Shown one piece after another: positions 33,031-45,812 of a stretch of DNA of 64,000 nucleotides. Every line of letters begins with the position of its first letter. Within the stretch, counting starts at the first letter, position 1. The translations under genes and the position numbers were made by a program. Under the pieces are notes generated by a model. It made no database searches. It saw only the letters and a program-made list of their open reading frames with translations, and was not told where the DNA came from. Origin of the DNA: Cycas panzhihuaensis (Eukaryota; Cycadophyta); contig CM041465.1 in assembly GCA_023213395.1 (NCBI GenBank), positions 32,619,741 through 32,683,740 on the forward strand, given 5' to 3'.

Positions 33031-34935
33031 GAAGGGGATCTATTCACTCCATTCCACTTGCATGGAGTTATTTTGCCTCTCCTTCACCTTCAATGTGAAG
33101 TATTGAGAGTGCATTCCTTTTTTTAACATTTTAAGAGCATAAAATTATAGTATTTTACATGTTGATGCTTTTTCCATGTGTGTAGAAATTCAAAGGTGAA
33201 CAATACAGGTTTTTGAAGCCGTTCAGCTACCAGAACAGTCCCGAGAGCATTAAAGGCCCAAATTTTCATAAAAATTCAACCATCTCAGAATTTGATGAAA
33301 TTTGGCTTGTAAGGTCACCTTCACTAGAGGATCATTTTTTTCTTCTAAATAAACTTCAGATTCAGCCTATAATAGTGAGTTTTGGCTATGACAAAAAGGG
33401 TAAATTCTGTGGATCAGTGATTTAAAGCATTTTTCCTAATGAAATCCTTCAATTATATGCAGAAGATCTACAAGTTTTATTAAGGGATATGTTACATTTA
33501 TATCTTAAGATCATTTTAGGATAAATATCATCAAATTTCATCCACCTGTTAGTGAGATGGATGCTGATTTTCTCACGGTTGCTGATTTTGCCTACTCAAC
33601 CCCACAAAGAACCTTGTAAGGGTATTTCGAGTAATTTTTTGGCAGATTTTACAGATAGCACAGAAGGGAAAGTTAATGTACATGTAAAAATGTAACTTTT
33701 GACATATTGAAGTCCAAATTCTGAGATAGTTGGTTTGGCATGATTTTTACTTTGGTGTTTTTTCAGGTAGAAAAGTTTTTATGGATTTTCTAAAATATGA
33801 CTTCATAAATCTATTAGAAACAACATTTTGAACACTTTTTCCTTCTGTCATAAATTCAAATTTCATCTTTTAGGCCTTCATATTTATAATTTCTAAAAAT
33901 TGCCTATTTATCATTATTTGCAAATATTGTGAAAGAATCACAAAATAGGGCAAAATAGCATGCATATAAATTTAGAAAAATCATCATTTTAGTGGCAAGT
34001 TGATCCACTTTTTAGCCCATTGTGGATTTTGTATTAAAACTTCTAAAATCATATTTAGAAATATTGTACTAAAGCAAGGGAAACCTTAGATCAGAAGCAA
34101 CATCTAGTTCCCCTGCTAAATCTAGCATGCTTTTCAATTTACACACCTATAAAATATCACAAAAGTAGCAACAATAATAAAGCATCACAAAAGTAGCAAC
34201 AACAATAAAGCATCACAAAAGTAGCAACAACAATAAAGCAAGCAAGCACATTTGGCAAGTTTCTATTTCAGTTTTTAGTTATACGAAAACATCTTACACT
34301 ATTCCTAAAAGGAATCTCATGCATATGATCTATACTGCTAGTTCTTGACTTGTGCGCACACTCTCCTTGGTTGAAATAGACCAAGGTTGGCCGAAGTCCA
34401 AGCCCTAAAGGAGGTGTGAGTTTCATACTGGGTATGGTCTTAACCGGAATAGTGGTGGAGGGACAGGTTAGCCATACCTACAGCCTCCAATCAAGGATAA
34501 TCCTAATAACCACCCGAAAAAACTGAAAACCTTAATGCACGATCAAAATTAACCTGGTCCAATATCCATCATAGTTGTGGGATACGCAATACCGTTTGAC
34601 TCTTCGGAGAAGGTATAAAGCTGCTCATTGGTGAACTGGGTGAGGACTAGGAGTACATGGGCTCCACTGTGACTTGGATTTCATCACCAAGCCTAGGTGC
34701 GGGTATCGCGGGTGAAGGCCCTAATCGTATACTAGAAGCCTTAGGCATTGAAACCTCACCTATATTTGGACATAAATGAGAGGTTAGTGGCATGACACAT
34801 TACCACTCTTTGCCAGCTCTATATTAGGCCTCATTCTTGCATCATTACTTATATTCATTTTTTATATAATTGTTGAAAAATAGTTAATCATTGCTTGCTT
34901 TTCATCACAATAATCATTTCTACATCCCTGCTATG
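33031..34935 (+). other. Long untranslated leader of element B'
   Basis: Colinear with 11011-12930 of B, including the 28-bp repeats. No credible gene. Confidence 0.75.
34149..34232 (+). repeat. 28-bp tandem repeat in the leader of B'
   Basis: Three units of about 28 bases built on AAAGCATCACAAAAGTAGCA, at the position equivalent to 12131-12214 in B. Confidence 0.8.
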
Positions 34936-35960
34936 CCAGGTGTATTAGCCACACGTGTCAGTGGCACATACTTCTATCATCTCTTCTACTTCTTCATCAT
35001 CACCATATCATCTCAATTCAAGCAAAATGTTAACTGCATATTGAAAGGCAAAGAAAATTGGGATATATGGTACACTAGAATTAAAAATGTTGCAAAATAT
35101 GAAGGCCTTTGGAGAACCCACTTGTAACCTACACCCAGCACACTAGCAATGGCTACAACAGCTGCTACGAGTGGATCTACCCCAACAGCTCCTACAAATG
35201 CCGCAGCTAAACTACAATGGGAGATAGATGATGAAAAGATTCGTGCAGGAATTTTGTTGGTCATTGATCACTCCTTGCACAACTTAATAAATGAAGAGGA
35301 ACATGATATAGCCTGGAAGGTCCTAGAAGTTCTTAGAAAGAACTTTGATACAAAGTTAGATTTAGAATTTGTTCATCTTGTTTTAAAAATGAACAAATTA
35401 AAAATATAGAAGGGACAAGCTCATGAGACAATAAATCTCCTTCGACCAATCAAACAGGTAATTGACAAAGACTTTAAGACCCAATGCATCACTTGGGCAT
35501 TTTTGATCCAGTCATGTTTACATGTCCCGAATTATAAAAACTTGCTTGGAAGTCTTCAATCTAGTAGAATATTGAAGACACTTAACTTCGAAGAACTTGC
35601 CAAGAAGTTCATAGAATTTGACAAGACCTTTGATACAAACTTTGTAGCCTCTGACTCTCTTCTAGATGTAGCCTTTGAGGTAGAAGAAGAAGTTTGCTAC
35701 GCAAAAAATTAAGGTCCCTCTCGTGGCAGAGGAAATAACTAAGTAAGAGAAAGAGGAAGAAATATGTGAAATTATCCACAAGGTCAATCACAACCTCGAC
35801 AGTTTTAAGGCCAAGGGCCACCTCAACAAAGAGCAAGATAGTCAGGCCAAACCATTACTTCTTCAAGGATTGGTAATTAAACTATTATGTGTGACCAGTG
35901 TAACCGTAAAGGACACTTAGCAAAAGATTGCATAACTACCACTTATAAGTTGGCCAAATT
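34936..35960 (+). pseudogene. Element B' gag pseudogene
   Basis: A possible start ATG lies at 34936 (MPGVLATRVSGTYF), then SSQFKQNVNCILKGKENW and LQWEIDDEKIRAGILLV. Stops interrupt it at about 35126, 35407 and 35710. Unlike B, this copy keeps the frame into the Arg/Gly- and Gln-rich linker and an intact CCHC knuckle (CDQCNRKGHLAKDC, 35890-35931). Where translation really started is unclear, because the ATG is absent from B. Confidence 0.85.
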
Positions 35961-37566
35961 CCAACCCAAACATGGAGTTCCCAATGTTGAAAAAACTTGT
36001 GAAGAATCCTTTAGTGGTGCAGGCTTTGTACAATCACACATTTAAAGAATTGAGGGATCTTCGGCATCAAATGCCATTGACCAACCAAAGAGATACTTTG
36101 AAGCTCGGTGTGGATATATCACTTGTGAATTCCCTTCACCAATGCCAAGCCCTATTGGAATTGCAAATAGTGTGGCTTCAATCGATGGACAGTGGATCAT
36201 GGACACAAGAGCAACTCAACATATGACGTGCAATCGCAGTCTATATCAAACATTTGACTCAAATGTTCATGGAGTTGTTCACATGGTTGATAAATCACAA
36301 CAACCTATTGAAGGAATTGGCAACATTCTCCTGAAACTCCCAGGATTAAAAGATTTTACATGGCTTGATGCCTTATACATACCCAATCTCAAACAAAACC
36401 TACTCTCTTTATCTACACTTATTTCTCGTGGATTTGATTTGAGTGTAACCGCAAATGACCAGACTCTTAAGGTTATTCACCCTCTAACTAATCAGGTGGT
36501 TTTGATTAGATATCTCTCTGGCAAACTCTTTCGACTAAATGGATCTCCATCTTCTAAAGCCCATTATGCCCAAAGCCCTTGTGCCGATGAAGAATTTGCA
36601 TTTAATTCCATCTTGACCCATCCAACGTTGTCACCAGAAGCTCTTTGGCATGCTCGTATGACCCATGTTCACATTGATAGACTTAGAGATCTTTCTAATA
36701 CTCTTCTAAACCTTCCAAAGTTTTCCTCTAAGCCCTTTAAATGTGAAGCTTGTATCATTGCCAAATCTCATCAACAACCCTTTCCCAAAAGTTAGTGGAA
36801 ATCAAGCCATCCATTACAATTGGTACACTCTGATTGGTGCAGGCTAATGCCCATTCCTTCACTGAAGGGCAAGCTATATTACATCTCTTTCATTGATGAT
36901 TTCACTAGAAAAGTATGGGTAGCTTTTCTATACAAGAAAGATGAAGCATTCCATATATTCAAGGAATTCAAAGCTCTCACTGAAAAAGAGTCAGGTTATC
37001 AACTCAAATGTCTTCAAACTGATAATGGGGGCAAATATACCTCACATGAGTTTGAAAGCTACCTTCTCGACAGTGTCATCAAGCATCAAACAATAATAGC
37101 AGGTACCCCACAGCAAAATGGAGTTGCCAAGTGCATGAATAGGACAATCATGAACATGGCTCATGCTATGTTAATATATAAAAATGTATCTACCTATCTA
37201 TGGGTTGAGGCAATCTGGACAGCCATTTACTTTATCAATGTTGTTAGCCCATCAAAGGAAGTACAATTACCTAATGATAAGTGGTCAGGACAAGCCCCCA
37301 TTATTCACTACTTTAGAATTTTTGGCTCTTCATGCTATGCCCATATTCTGGATACAGATAGGAATAAACTCCTGCCAAGGGTACTTAAAGGCATCTTTGT
37401 TGGATACCCTATGGATAAGAAAGGGTATAAGTTCTTCATACATTCACAACGAGAAATCATCATTGCCAGAGATGCCATTTTTACGGAGATAGAGGATCAG
37501 TTACTTAAATTAAACTCCATAGTACCATCATGCCACTACAATAATGTTATCAAGTATGATGTTTAG
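35961..37566 (+). pseudogene. Element B' protease and integrase
   Basis: The protease reads WIMDTRATQHM (DTG changed to DTR). The frame is open 36142-36795, with the pre-integrase HHCC region LWHARMTHVHIDRLR ... CEACIIAK, and 36820-37566 with the integrase: first Asp (VHSDWCR) and middle Asp (QTDNGGKY) present, catalytic Glu changed to Lys (NGVAKCMNR). The two open parts are separated only by a TAG at a Trp/Gln-type codon (36793). The frame ends at TAG 37564-37566, the same codon that is TAG in B and D. Confidence 0.92.
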
Positions 37567-37578
37567 ATTCTAAAATTT

Positions 37579-37592
37579 GGGGGGGGGGGGGG
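37579..37592. repeat. Run of 14 G between integrase and RT of B'
   Basis: B has GGGGCGAGGG at this place. The run changes the frame between integrase and RT by one base and is unusual in this AT-rich DNA. It could be slippage or a sequencing or assembly error. Confidence 0.85.
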
Positions 37593-39590
37593 CATAGACA
37601 TAAATTACTCCAAATGTTGGAAGCTGACAATAGAGCCTTGGAGGATATAAGTTATGACTCTGAACCAATGAGTGCACATCCAGCACCATCTTTTAAAGAT
37701 AGCAGAGTTGACAAAAGCAAAGCCATTATAGAAGAACCATCATCTCCACCTTCAATTAACAAAGGAAAAATAGTGGTAGAAGGACCATCTTCCTCAGGCA
37801 CATCAACATCCTCCTCAAAAAATAATCATTTTAATGAATATGATGAGAACCAAGAAGTTAGGGAAATGAGGACATCATTCCCAACTCGAGGATCTCGAGA
37901 AGCCTGCCAGCTCAATAAGGACATGCGACTAGATGGGTTGGGCAAAACTAGCACTCGAAGTGCCCATAGAGCAAGGATACAAGAATCATTATATACTGAG
38001 CTTGTACCAGCAGAATTGCACCTTACTCTTAATGAAGAGCCCTTAATGTACCAAGAAGTTGTAAAGCATGCAGCTTGGAGAAACACCATGAATGAAGAGT
38101 ACCAATCTCTTATCAAGAATGGTACATGGGTGCTCGTTGATATACCACTTGGCAGAAAGGTAGTTCAAAATAAATGGGTGTTCAAAAACAAATATAGATT
38201 AGATGGCACCCTTGAAAAACATAAGGCGAGGTTGGTAGCTAAAGGATTTACACAAAGGGAAGGCATCAACTACACTGAAGTCTTTGCACCTACAACCAAG
38301 TGGCCTACAATTAGAACTCTTGTGGCCTTAGCTGCTCAACAGGGTTGGAAAATCCACCAACTTAATATTAAGACCGCGTTTCTCAATGGAGATCTTGAAG
38401 AAAAAATTTACATGGGTCATCCAGAAGGATATAAGATCGAAGGTCAAGAGCATAAGGTTTGTAGGCTCAGAAAGTCCTTATATGGCCTTAAACAAGCCCC
38501 TTGCACTTGGTTTACTAAGTTGTCTGAAAGGATGAGGTAACTTGGATACGAGGTTTGTGACTATCAAGATATTGATGCAATGTTGTTCATCAAGCGCCAT
38601 AAGGATAAAGTCACTTATTTCATAATCTTTGTAGATGACATGCTAGTAACGGGTAATAGTGAACAGGCAATAAGCCAGCTGAAAGAGGACCTCGACAAAA
38701 CATTCGAATTGTCTGACCTCGGTTTGATGAAATATTACTTGGGAATTCAAATAACACAAAATAATGGAAAAATTTTCCTCTCCCAAGAAAAATACATCAA
38801 CGATCTTCTAACCAAGTTTCAGTTAGATGATGCTTGACCAATGATGTTACCTATGGATCCTAATACCAAACTCTCAGTTGAAGGTAACACTAGGGAGGCA
38901 GACGCAAAACTCTACAGGAAACTTGTAGGTAGTCTTATCTATACTACCAATACAAGGCCAGATATTATACACTCTGTCGACATTCTTGCTCGTTACATGA
39001 CAAATCCTAAGCAGAATCATCAAGGCGTGCGAAAGTGCGAGTGTTGAGATACCTTAAGACAACCAGCAAATATGGTCTATTGTATGAACCTAATTCAGAC
39101 TTCAAGCTTTCTACATATACAAACTCAGACTTTGTAGGAGATAAAGATACAGGAAGATCTACGTCTAGGTATATAACATTTCTTGGAACAACACCAATAT
39201 CATGGAGATCCAGACGGCAGAAGATAGTTGCAGATTCAACTGCTAAAGCTAAATACATTGCTGCTTCTGAGACCAGTAAAGAGGTGATATGGTTGAGAAA
39301 TTTATTAGAAACATTGAATATCACCCAAACAAGTCCTACGAGTCTTTATGTGGATAATCAATTAGCAATCTGTATGGCAAAAAATTCCTGTATTTCATGA
39401 TCGTACCAAACACATAAGTACGAAAGTCCAGAGGATTAGTGAACTTGTTCATGACGGCACAATTCAATTAGATTACTGTCCCACAGCAAATCAAGTGGCC
39501 GATATCTTCACCAAACTGCTACAAAGGGTGAAGTTTGAACAATTGAAGGCTTTCTACTTAAGGCCTCCATCTTCGCTTGATCAAAGAAGA
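37593..39590 (+). pseudogene. Element B' reverse transcriptase and RNase H
   Basis: An open stretch of 308 codons (37614-38540) has the Ser-rich linker, then [61 protein letters not shown] stop at 38540 is followed by a second stretch (38580-38837) with catalytic FVDD (38628-38639) and DLGLMKYYLGIQ. RNase H follows (TNSDFVGDKDTGRS, STAKAKYIAASE, LYVDNQLAICMAK). It is damaged by short indels near 39020 and 39385. The C-terminus is altered near 39545 relative to B. Confidence 0.93.
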
Positions 39591-40013
39591 TGGCAACAGG
39601 ATCATCATACTCTATTCTTTTCATGAAAACCCCTTGTGGGCACAGAAGAATAAGAGTAAGTCTCTGCTCTATCCTCTTTGTGAAAACCCCATGTGGGCAC
39701 GAAAGGATAAGGGTTATACTTGTTTTGGAAAATTAGAACCTGTGAAAACCCAAAAAGGCATAGGGGATGACCAAACAGTATATGGAGACTTAGTATATTA
39801 AGTTACACATTTAAGCTACTTGGCTATCAGGCTACATCAAAGAGCCACCTTAGCCATTTTGATTTATAAAAGGGGCTATAGATCCTAGAAAGTTCATGGG
39901 TTGTTATTCCCCATGAGGGTTTTCCCATAAAAGTGTCATTTAGAATTTCAATGTAATAATGAGGCTCAAATGAAGACCTCATAGAATAGATTTTCTAAAA
40001 ATGACCTTCCACC
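39591..40013 (+). other. 3' untranslated region of element B'
   Basis: Same layout as in B: three direct GAAAACCCC-type motifs and one inverted copy near 39910-39930. No gene. Confidence 0.6.
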
Positions 40014-40027
40014 ATTAAGGGGGGGAT
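40014..40027 (+). other. Polypurine tract of element B'
   Basis: TTAAGGGGGGGAT stands immediately before the 3' LTR. Confidence 0.85.
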
Positions 40028-40339
40028 TGAAAGAGGTTAATGTATCAAAGTCATTTATGTAGATTAATTATATGACCTTAGGATATATTATTAACATTAG
40101 TCTCTTAATGAAATATACTTTATGTGCATTTAGATGTAATTTTGGGTTCATGTCATTAGGCAGGAAAATCCTAACCCTAATGCTCACCCTCAATAATAAA
40201 AGGAGAAATCTCAAGGAGGAAGTCATTATTCATTCTCACCTCCAAGCTTACTCTCATATCTTATTTCATCTTCTTTTTCATTCTCCATTGCCATTATGTG
40301 CATGTGAGTGATTTATCTCCTAGATCCATCCTTCCTTCA
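40028..40339 (+). repeat. 3' LTR of element B'
   Basis: 312 bp, followed by the TSD CATCA. It shares seven diagnostic bases with the 3' LTR of B against both 5' LTRs. Confidence 0.96.
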
Positions 40340-40344
40340 CATCA

Positions 40345-41789
40345 ATACTCTAGTACTCTAGTCAGGTCAACATAGATTTAACTTCGTTTGGGTGGGTTAG
40401 TGGTCTAAGCTAGGGGTTTTCCTGTAGAAAATTTTTGGAAGGGTAGATGAATAGGAAAACATAGGTTATTTATTTTGGGTTAATGTCCCCTATCAAACCT
40501 CATAAACATTAGGAGGCTATTTGATCTTTTCCTCAAAGTAAAAGGGGACCTTAGTTGTTTGATTTTATTTGATTTGATTTGATTTGATTATTTTTTCATT
40601 TTAATCTAGGTGTGTTACTTCTTGGTTTTGATTTATTTTATAAATAATATAATTAACAAATAATAATCTTTGAGATCTTATACTTAATTCTTTGACACAT
40701 ACTTAGGGGGTCATCTCTTCTCATCGAGAGAAGGGTCAAGCATTCCCCTTGAGCTATATCACCTTTACCCTCATCCACCTATAATCTTTCCTAGGTGGCT
40801 TATTTTGAGTCTTCTTAGGTGATTTATCCCAAGACCTAAAACCACTTTCCCTATTCATTACAAAATTGATGGCATAAACATTTACAAAAATTAATAACCC
40901 ATTATCAATTCAAATAAGAATCTAAATAACCGTATTATATAGGTCATAACACTAATGTATAATAAACTTTTAAGAATAGGATTAGTCAAAATATTTATCC
41001 CTTAATTACCTTCATTTTGTAAGGTAGTGAAAAGGATGGCATTATAGCAAATGAATTGTGAAACAAACTCAAGCTTCCTACTAATATATTTAACTTCTAA
41101 GAGATAGAAAGTATCTAAATGCTTAATATTATTTCTTATATTCCTCACCATGATTTTTTTATATGGGTCAAAGAGACCTTTAATACTTTGTATATTAACA
41201 TAAATGATTAATCACATATATTAGTTTTATTCTCCTTTCTCTTAGAGGAGGATTAAGGGAAATAATCTTTTAGTGTTTTAAGTTGCCTAATATCCCTACC
41301 TTTGGCCTATCTTGGGCTATAATAATATGATTTTAGGCTAACAAAAACTAAGGAAAACCTCAAAACAGAGGGTAGTAGAGTATATATTTTCAACAAAGTG
41401 GCTTACTATGTCCCTTCACTTTATCTATTCATGAGTTTAAAACCCTCATGGATTACTTGAGAACATTTTCATACTAGACTTTGTTGTATTTTGATCTTAC
41501 TTCCCTTTATGTAAGGCCTTAATCCTTTTATTGTTGACTTTTATTCATGCATTTTTGTATGTAATAATTACTTTTTAGGTAAAAATCATAGGTCCTTATA
41601 CTAGACAGGATTCCTTAAACAACATGATAATTCTTGATCTTATTGTATTTAGACTAATAATTAGAGCATATATTAGGCATATTTAGATAAGTTAATTTAA
41701 GTCATATAGCTCCTAATCCTTAAATCACCATATTAGATCTAAGTATAATCTTGGAACTTCTTGTATAGATCAACCTTTAACCAAACACT
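40345..41789. other. AT-rich region between B' and E, no gene seen
   Basis: Contains a TTTGA-type microsatellite (about 40561-40590). No conserved domain on either strand. Confidence 0.5.
40561..40590. repeat. TTTGA microsatellite
   Basis: Five or so tandem TTTGA units, the first one imperfect. Confidence 0.8.
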
Positions 41790-42300
41790 TATTGGAATTT
41801 TGAATTTTACTTTGATACCATTTAGAAGATGCTCATTTACATAATGAAAGCATATTAATCAAATATAATAAATCAACCATATCATAAAGTTATATACACA
41901 AACATAATAATGTATAATCAATATATAAAGTAATATCATATTAACAAGTATACACCATAAGAGACAAAAAATTTATACATGAAAAATCCAAGATGGAAAA
42001 GACCACATAAAAAGGTTGGAGTCGTTAGCTCTAATTTATTATGATCTCCAAATGATTACATCTCTAAGATTGATTAATTTTCCTCCTTTCTTAAGTTTTT
42101 AAGTGGTGTGTATACATATTTATAGATTACATCACCTTATAAATAGCTTATAGAAACTTTGAGTCATTCCATCATCTAATAGGATGTATCATGAATATAT
42201 ATGAATGTTATACTTATGAATGCTTTTAAGTATGTGATTGTATGAGACCACATCTTTATACTAAATATTATATATGTGAGAATAATCATATATTCCAACA
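41790..42300 (-). repeat. 3' LTR of element E
   Basis: A 511-bp uninterrupted LTR. Its middle (TTCTTAAGTTTTTAAGTGG near 42090) is the empty version of the site where T2 sits in the other LTR. Confidence 0.88.
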
Positions 42301-42312
42301 CTCCCCCTTAAT
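42301..42312 (-). other. Polypurine tract of element E
   Basis: The minus strand reads ATTAAGGGGGAG directly before the LTR start TGTTGGAA. Confidence 0.8.
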
Positions 42313-42801
42313 GTTTAATGTCTCTAAATTATAATCTTCAAGTCTTCAACTTTGGTCTTTATTTCTTCATGGTTTTCCAATATATTAGAATCTATATCAA
42401 ATTTGTAACAAGTTATATTAAACTAAATTAAACTATATCACTTATAATATGTAAATCTATCAACATCATGCTTATCTCCTATAAGAAATTAACCTATAAC
42501 TATTTGTAGTCAACTATGATCAACTATAAGTAACCATGATCAATTAAATAACTAATCTTAATTTATGACTTTCGCTTGTCATATTTATGTGAAAATTTCT
42601 TCCTAACAACTTTATATTTTCACCTGTAAAGCTACTATAAACATCAATACTATTGATTTATTATCTAATTAAAATTTCATAAATAAAAATGATTATATAT
42701 ATATATAACAACAACTAGCTACTAAAATACATAGATAACTAATTACTATAATTGCTAATTCTTAAAAAAGTTATTTTTTATATGTGGTTCATTAGTAAAC
42801 A
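42313..42801 (-). other. Element E interior, left part
   Basis: AT-rich, with a TA microsatellite near 42692-42706. No gene. Confidence 0.5.
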
Positions 42802-43431
42802 TATAACATCCTAAAATATAGTCAAAACTATACCATATGACTATTGAAATCGAAGGTCTCCAAACCAAGATTCTAATGGTTTAGATAAAAGTCAATTCTG
42901 ACATATGTAATAAAAGTTATGACCATTTGAAGATTTTATCCTACTAGTTTTTGGGAAAGTTTTAGTTGACTTCTAGTCTTGGTTTTGGGTAGGCTTATAC
43001 CCCTTTTTTTGGGCAAACTTATATTAGTATCTTTGGCTACCTATTTAAGGAGGATCTGGGGCCTCACTTGGGCATCTTAGAGCTGAATTTAGACTATTAT
43101 AAATTTGGCCTTAAGGTTGTTATTTACTCACCCTTAGGGCTACATTATTTAGAGGGAACCTCACCTCAAAGAGGGTAGTGATAGTAAGAGTATTTTGGCA
43201 TCTATATCATCTGGTTCCTAGTGCTTCTCTAAAGAAATACATTGTTGCCCTTGTAAATAGGTTTTAGTTGTATTTTGGAGGTATTATTTTCCTTATTCCA
43301 GCTCTTTTTATCTCTAATCTATATTAAGCAGTCTAACATATGTGATCATGGCACTTCATACTTTTAATAAAGTTTTTATTTTTAAGGGATTCTCCAAGGA
43401 GATTCCAAGACAAGTAAAACTTATCACTTCA
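42802..43431 (+). repeat. 5' LTR of element F
   Basis: 630 bp; TATA-like CTATTTAAGG at 43041-43050 is conserved in the other LTR. Clearly more diverged from its partner than the LTRs of C. Confidence 0.9.
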
Positions 43432-43433
43432 AG

Positions 43434-43446
43434 TGGTATCAAAACT
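43434..43446 (+). other. Primer-binding site of element F
   Basis: TGGTATCAAAACT lies just after the 5' LTR; it begins like the initiator-Met type. Confidence 0.7.
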
Positions 43447-44620
43447 TCATTTAAAAGTGGGAATTTGAAGATAATCTATAAAAATTTAGCCCAATTCCCC
43501 TCCTCCCCCAGGGATGAAACTAATATCAAGAAAAAAGTCTCATCTCCAGTAAGATGGTGAATCACAAATCAATAATAACAAAAGAAAAAGGAAGTATGAA
43601 AGAGTAAGTATTATCCCACTTGTTGTCAGAGCTTATCATTTCTATGAAAAGCATATATGCTTCTTTCAAAACTTTAAATAAGACATTAGATCTAGAGGAG
43701 GGAGAGTCATTGGTAGAGAAACACTAAGACATGGAATAAATTAATGAAGAATTCCCAAATCAAGATAACCAAGGGAATGAACAACAAAAGAATTTAAGGA
43801 GATTTAGGGGTTTTATCTATGAACAACAAAATCATAAGAGTTTACAATCAAATCAGGGTCTTAGGGGAACCAAATTTACATTAGAAAAAATTGATCCAAG
43901 AAGATCAAGAAACATGTAGAGTTGGTTATTACAAATGGAAACATACTTTTAAGTGTATGAACTATCATATAAGGAAAAAATATTGATAACATCTCTACAC
44001 TTGTATAAAAGGGTATTAGAATGGTTTTATTACTGATGAAAGAATAATTTGGGCCATCTAGAATCATGGGACTATCTTAAGGCAAGACTAATAAAATAGT
44101 ATGAAGATTCTTGGAACACTAACTATTTCTCTTACTTAACAAGATTACAACAAAATAGAACAATCTAAGAATACATTAAACAATTCTAGATGCTTCAATA
44201 TCTAATACCAAAATGAATACCAATTGAATACATTTTGAAAGCATACATTAGTGGATTAAAGGGAACAATTAGATTTTATATTAAGAATATGAACCCATCA
44301 AATATTCATGAGGAAATTTGATATGTGAAGAATGTAGAAGTAAACTTTAGAGAGAATAGATCTATCTATATGTATAGAACTAAATCATATCAATAATAAG
44401 GACCTAACCTAAATGGAACTAGCTTAGGCACAAAAGTAGACCCACTAGTGGTAATAAAAGACACAAATGAAACAAGTAGAGTCAAATATCCCAAAAAAGG
44501 GACCTATTTTAAATGTAGAGGGAAGTGGAATAAAGAATACCAATGTTTGACAAAGAAGTAATTTATGATTAATAATGACTAAGTGGAAATACTAGATGAA
44601 GAACAAGAAGAAGTAAACTA
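43447..44620 (+). pseudogene. Element F gag
   Basis: From about 43923 a single frame with stops reads WLLQMETYF, LYKRVLEWFYY, SWDYLKARLIK, YEDSWNTNYFSYLTRLQQ and ILKAYISGLKGTIRFYI, which is the Retrotrans_gag domain of Ty3/Gypsy. A degraded zinc knuckle follows (YFKCRGKWNKEYQC near 44510; first Cys and the His replaced). The stretch before 43900 is leader and decayed N-terminus. Confidence 0.82.
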
Positions 44621-45180
44621 GATCTAAGAGGAGGAAGCAAACTTAGATGAACATTTAGAAGTTGACACTGAGAATGTCTAAATTTCACTACAAACCATAA
44701 AGGGACAAAGTGTTACACCCCAAATCCTTAGGTTCCGAGGGATGATAAAAGGAGCTTTAGTTTCCATACTTGTAGATAATGGTAGAACTCATAACTTTAT
44801 TAACAAGGCCACATCAAAGAAGTTAAGACTAAAAATACAATCTTTGATTATATTTCAAGTATCTGTAGCAAATAAAAAACCCACTCCTTATAGAGGCTAA
44901 TATTAGAAGGTTAATCTCTAAATTAGAGATTATTCAATAAATACATGTATTTTCGTGATGCCTATAGGAGGAGTAGACACAGTCTTAAGAATTTAGTGGT
45001 TATAGACCCTGGGTAATATAGTTACCAACTATATGACCTAATCCGTATGCTTCTATAAAAAAAGGCACAAATATAAACTATAGACACTGGCCATATGCCC
45101 AATACAATTGAAGTCTTTACATTGCATAGAAAAGATATTGAAGAAGAGTCCATCTACATATATATTAACCTATTAGAAGA
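44621..45180 (+). pseudogene. Element F protease
   Basis: At about 44765 the frame reads VSILVDNGRTHNFI, the Gypsy protease site (VDxGxTHNF), with Asn in place of the usual residue between Asp and Gly. A decayed stretch follows. Confidence 0.75.
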
Positions 45181-45812
45181 TAACAATAGAAGATGTACCA
45201 ATTGAAGTACAAAAAATTATAGAGTAGTATTTGAAGAACCCTAAGAACTTACCCTATAATAGGATTATCAATATTCCATTAAGCTAGTACTAGGAGTAGC
45301 CCTAATAAATATCTAGCCTTATATACACCCTTATTATTTGAAGAGAGAAAGTAAAAATATCATAAGGGAATTACTAAGTCAAGTATAGATCACAACTAGT
45401 TCAAGCCATTTACATCATCGATCATAGTTAATCCCAAAAGGGATGGATCATATCTAATGTATGTATATTACCAAGAGTTGAACAAATTAATAATAAAGAA
45501 TAATTATCTTATTCTATAGGTAGATGATTTATTAGACAAAATACACAAATCATAGTATTTTTTAAAAATCAACTTACAACTAGGGTATTATTAGATTTGC
45601 ATCAAAGAGAAAGAAGGGAAGATTATCTTTGAACTGTAGGGGATTTTACAGATAAGAACAAAAAATCTATAGTATAAAAGTTTAAAGAATACCTCATTAA
45701 GTGGATAACTTTAGATTTAGATGATACAATATGAGAATCAAAAGAATGGGTATAACAACACCCAAGTTTACCTATGCTTTGAGGGAAAAGCATGTTTTAA
45801 AGGGGAGGGACA
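45181..45812 (+). pseudogene. Element F truncated reverse transcriptase and pol end
   Basis: The RT N-terminus is clear: SSSPFTSSIIVNPKRDGS, YYQELNKLIIKNNYL, VDDLLDKIHKS, then LQLGYY. It stops before the catalytic YxDD. Within about 150 bases the sequence reaches the pol tail (FEGKACFKGEGH) and the purine tract (45799-45810). The rest of RT, RNase H and integrase are deleted, roughly 2 to 3 kb by comparison with the family. Confidence 0.82.

Larger units (their letters stand above)
32703..40339 (+). mobile_element. Element B': second full copy of the B copia family
   Basis: It is 7637 bp, with the perfect TSD CATCA (32698-32702 and 40340-40344), a site different from that of B, so it is an independent insertion. 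Its LTRs are 312 bp and its leader, gag and pol are colinear with B. Gag to integrase are all in one frame (about 34936 to 37566). It is inactivated by stops, a poly-G run between IN and RT, a protease site change and an integrase Glu-to-Lys change. Confidence 0.96.
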
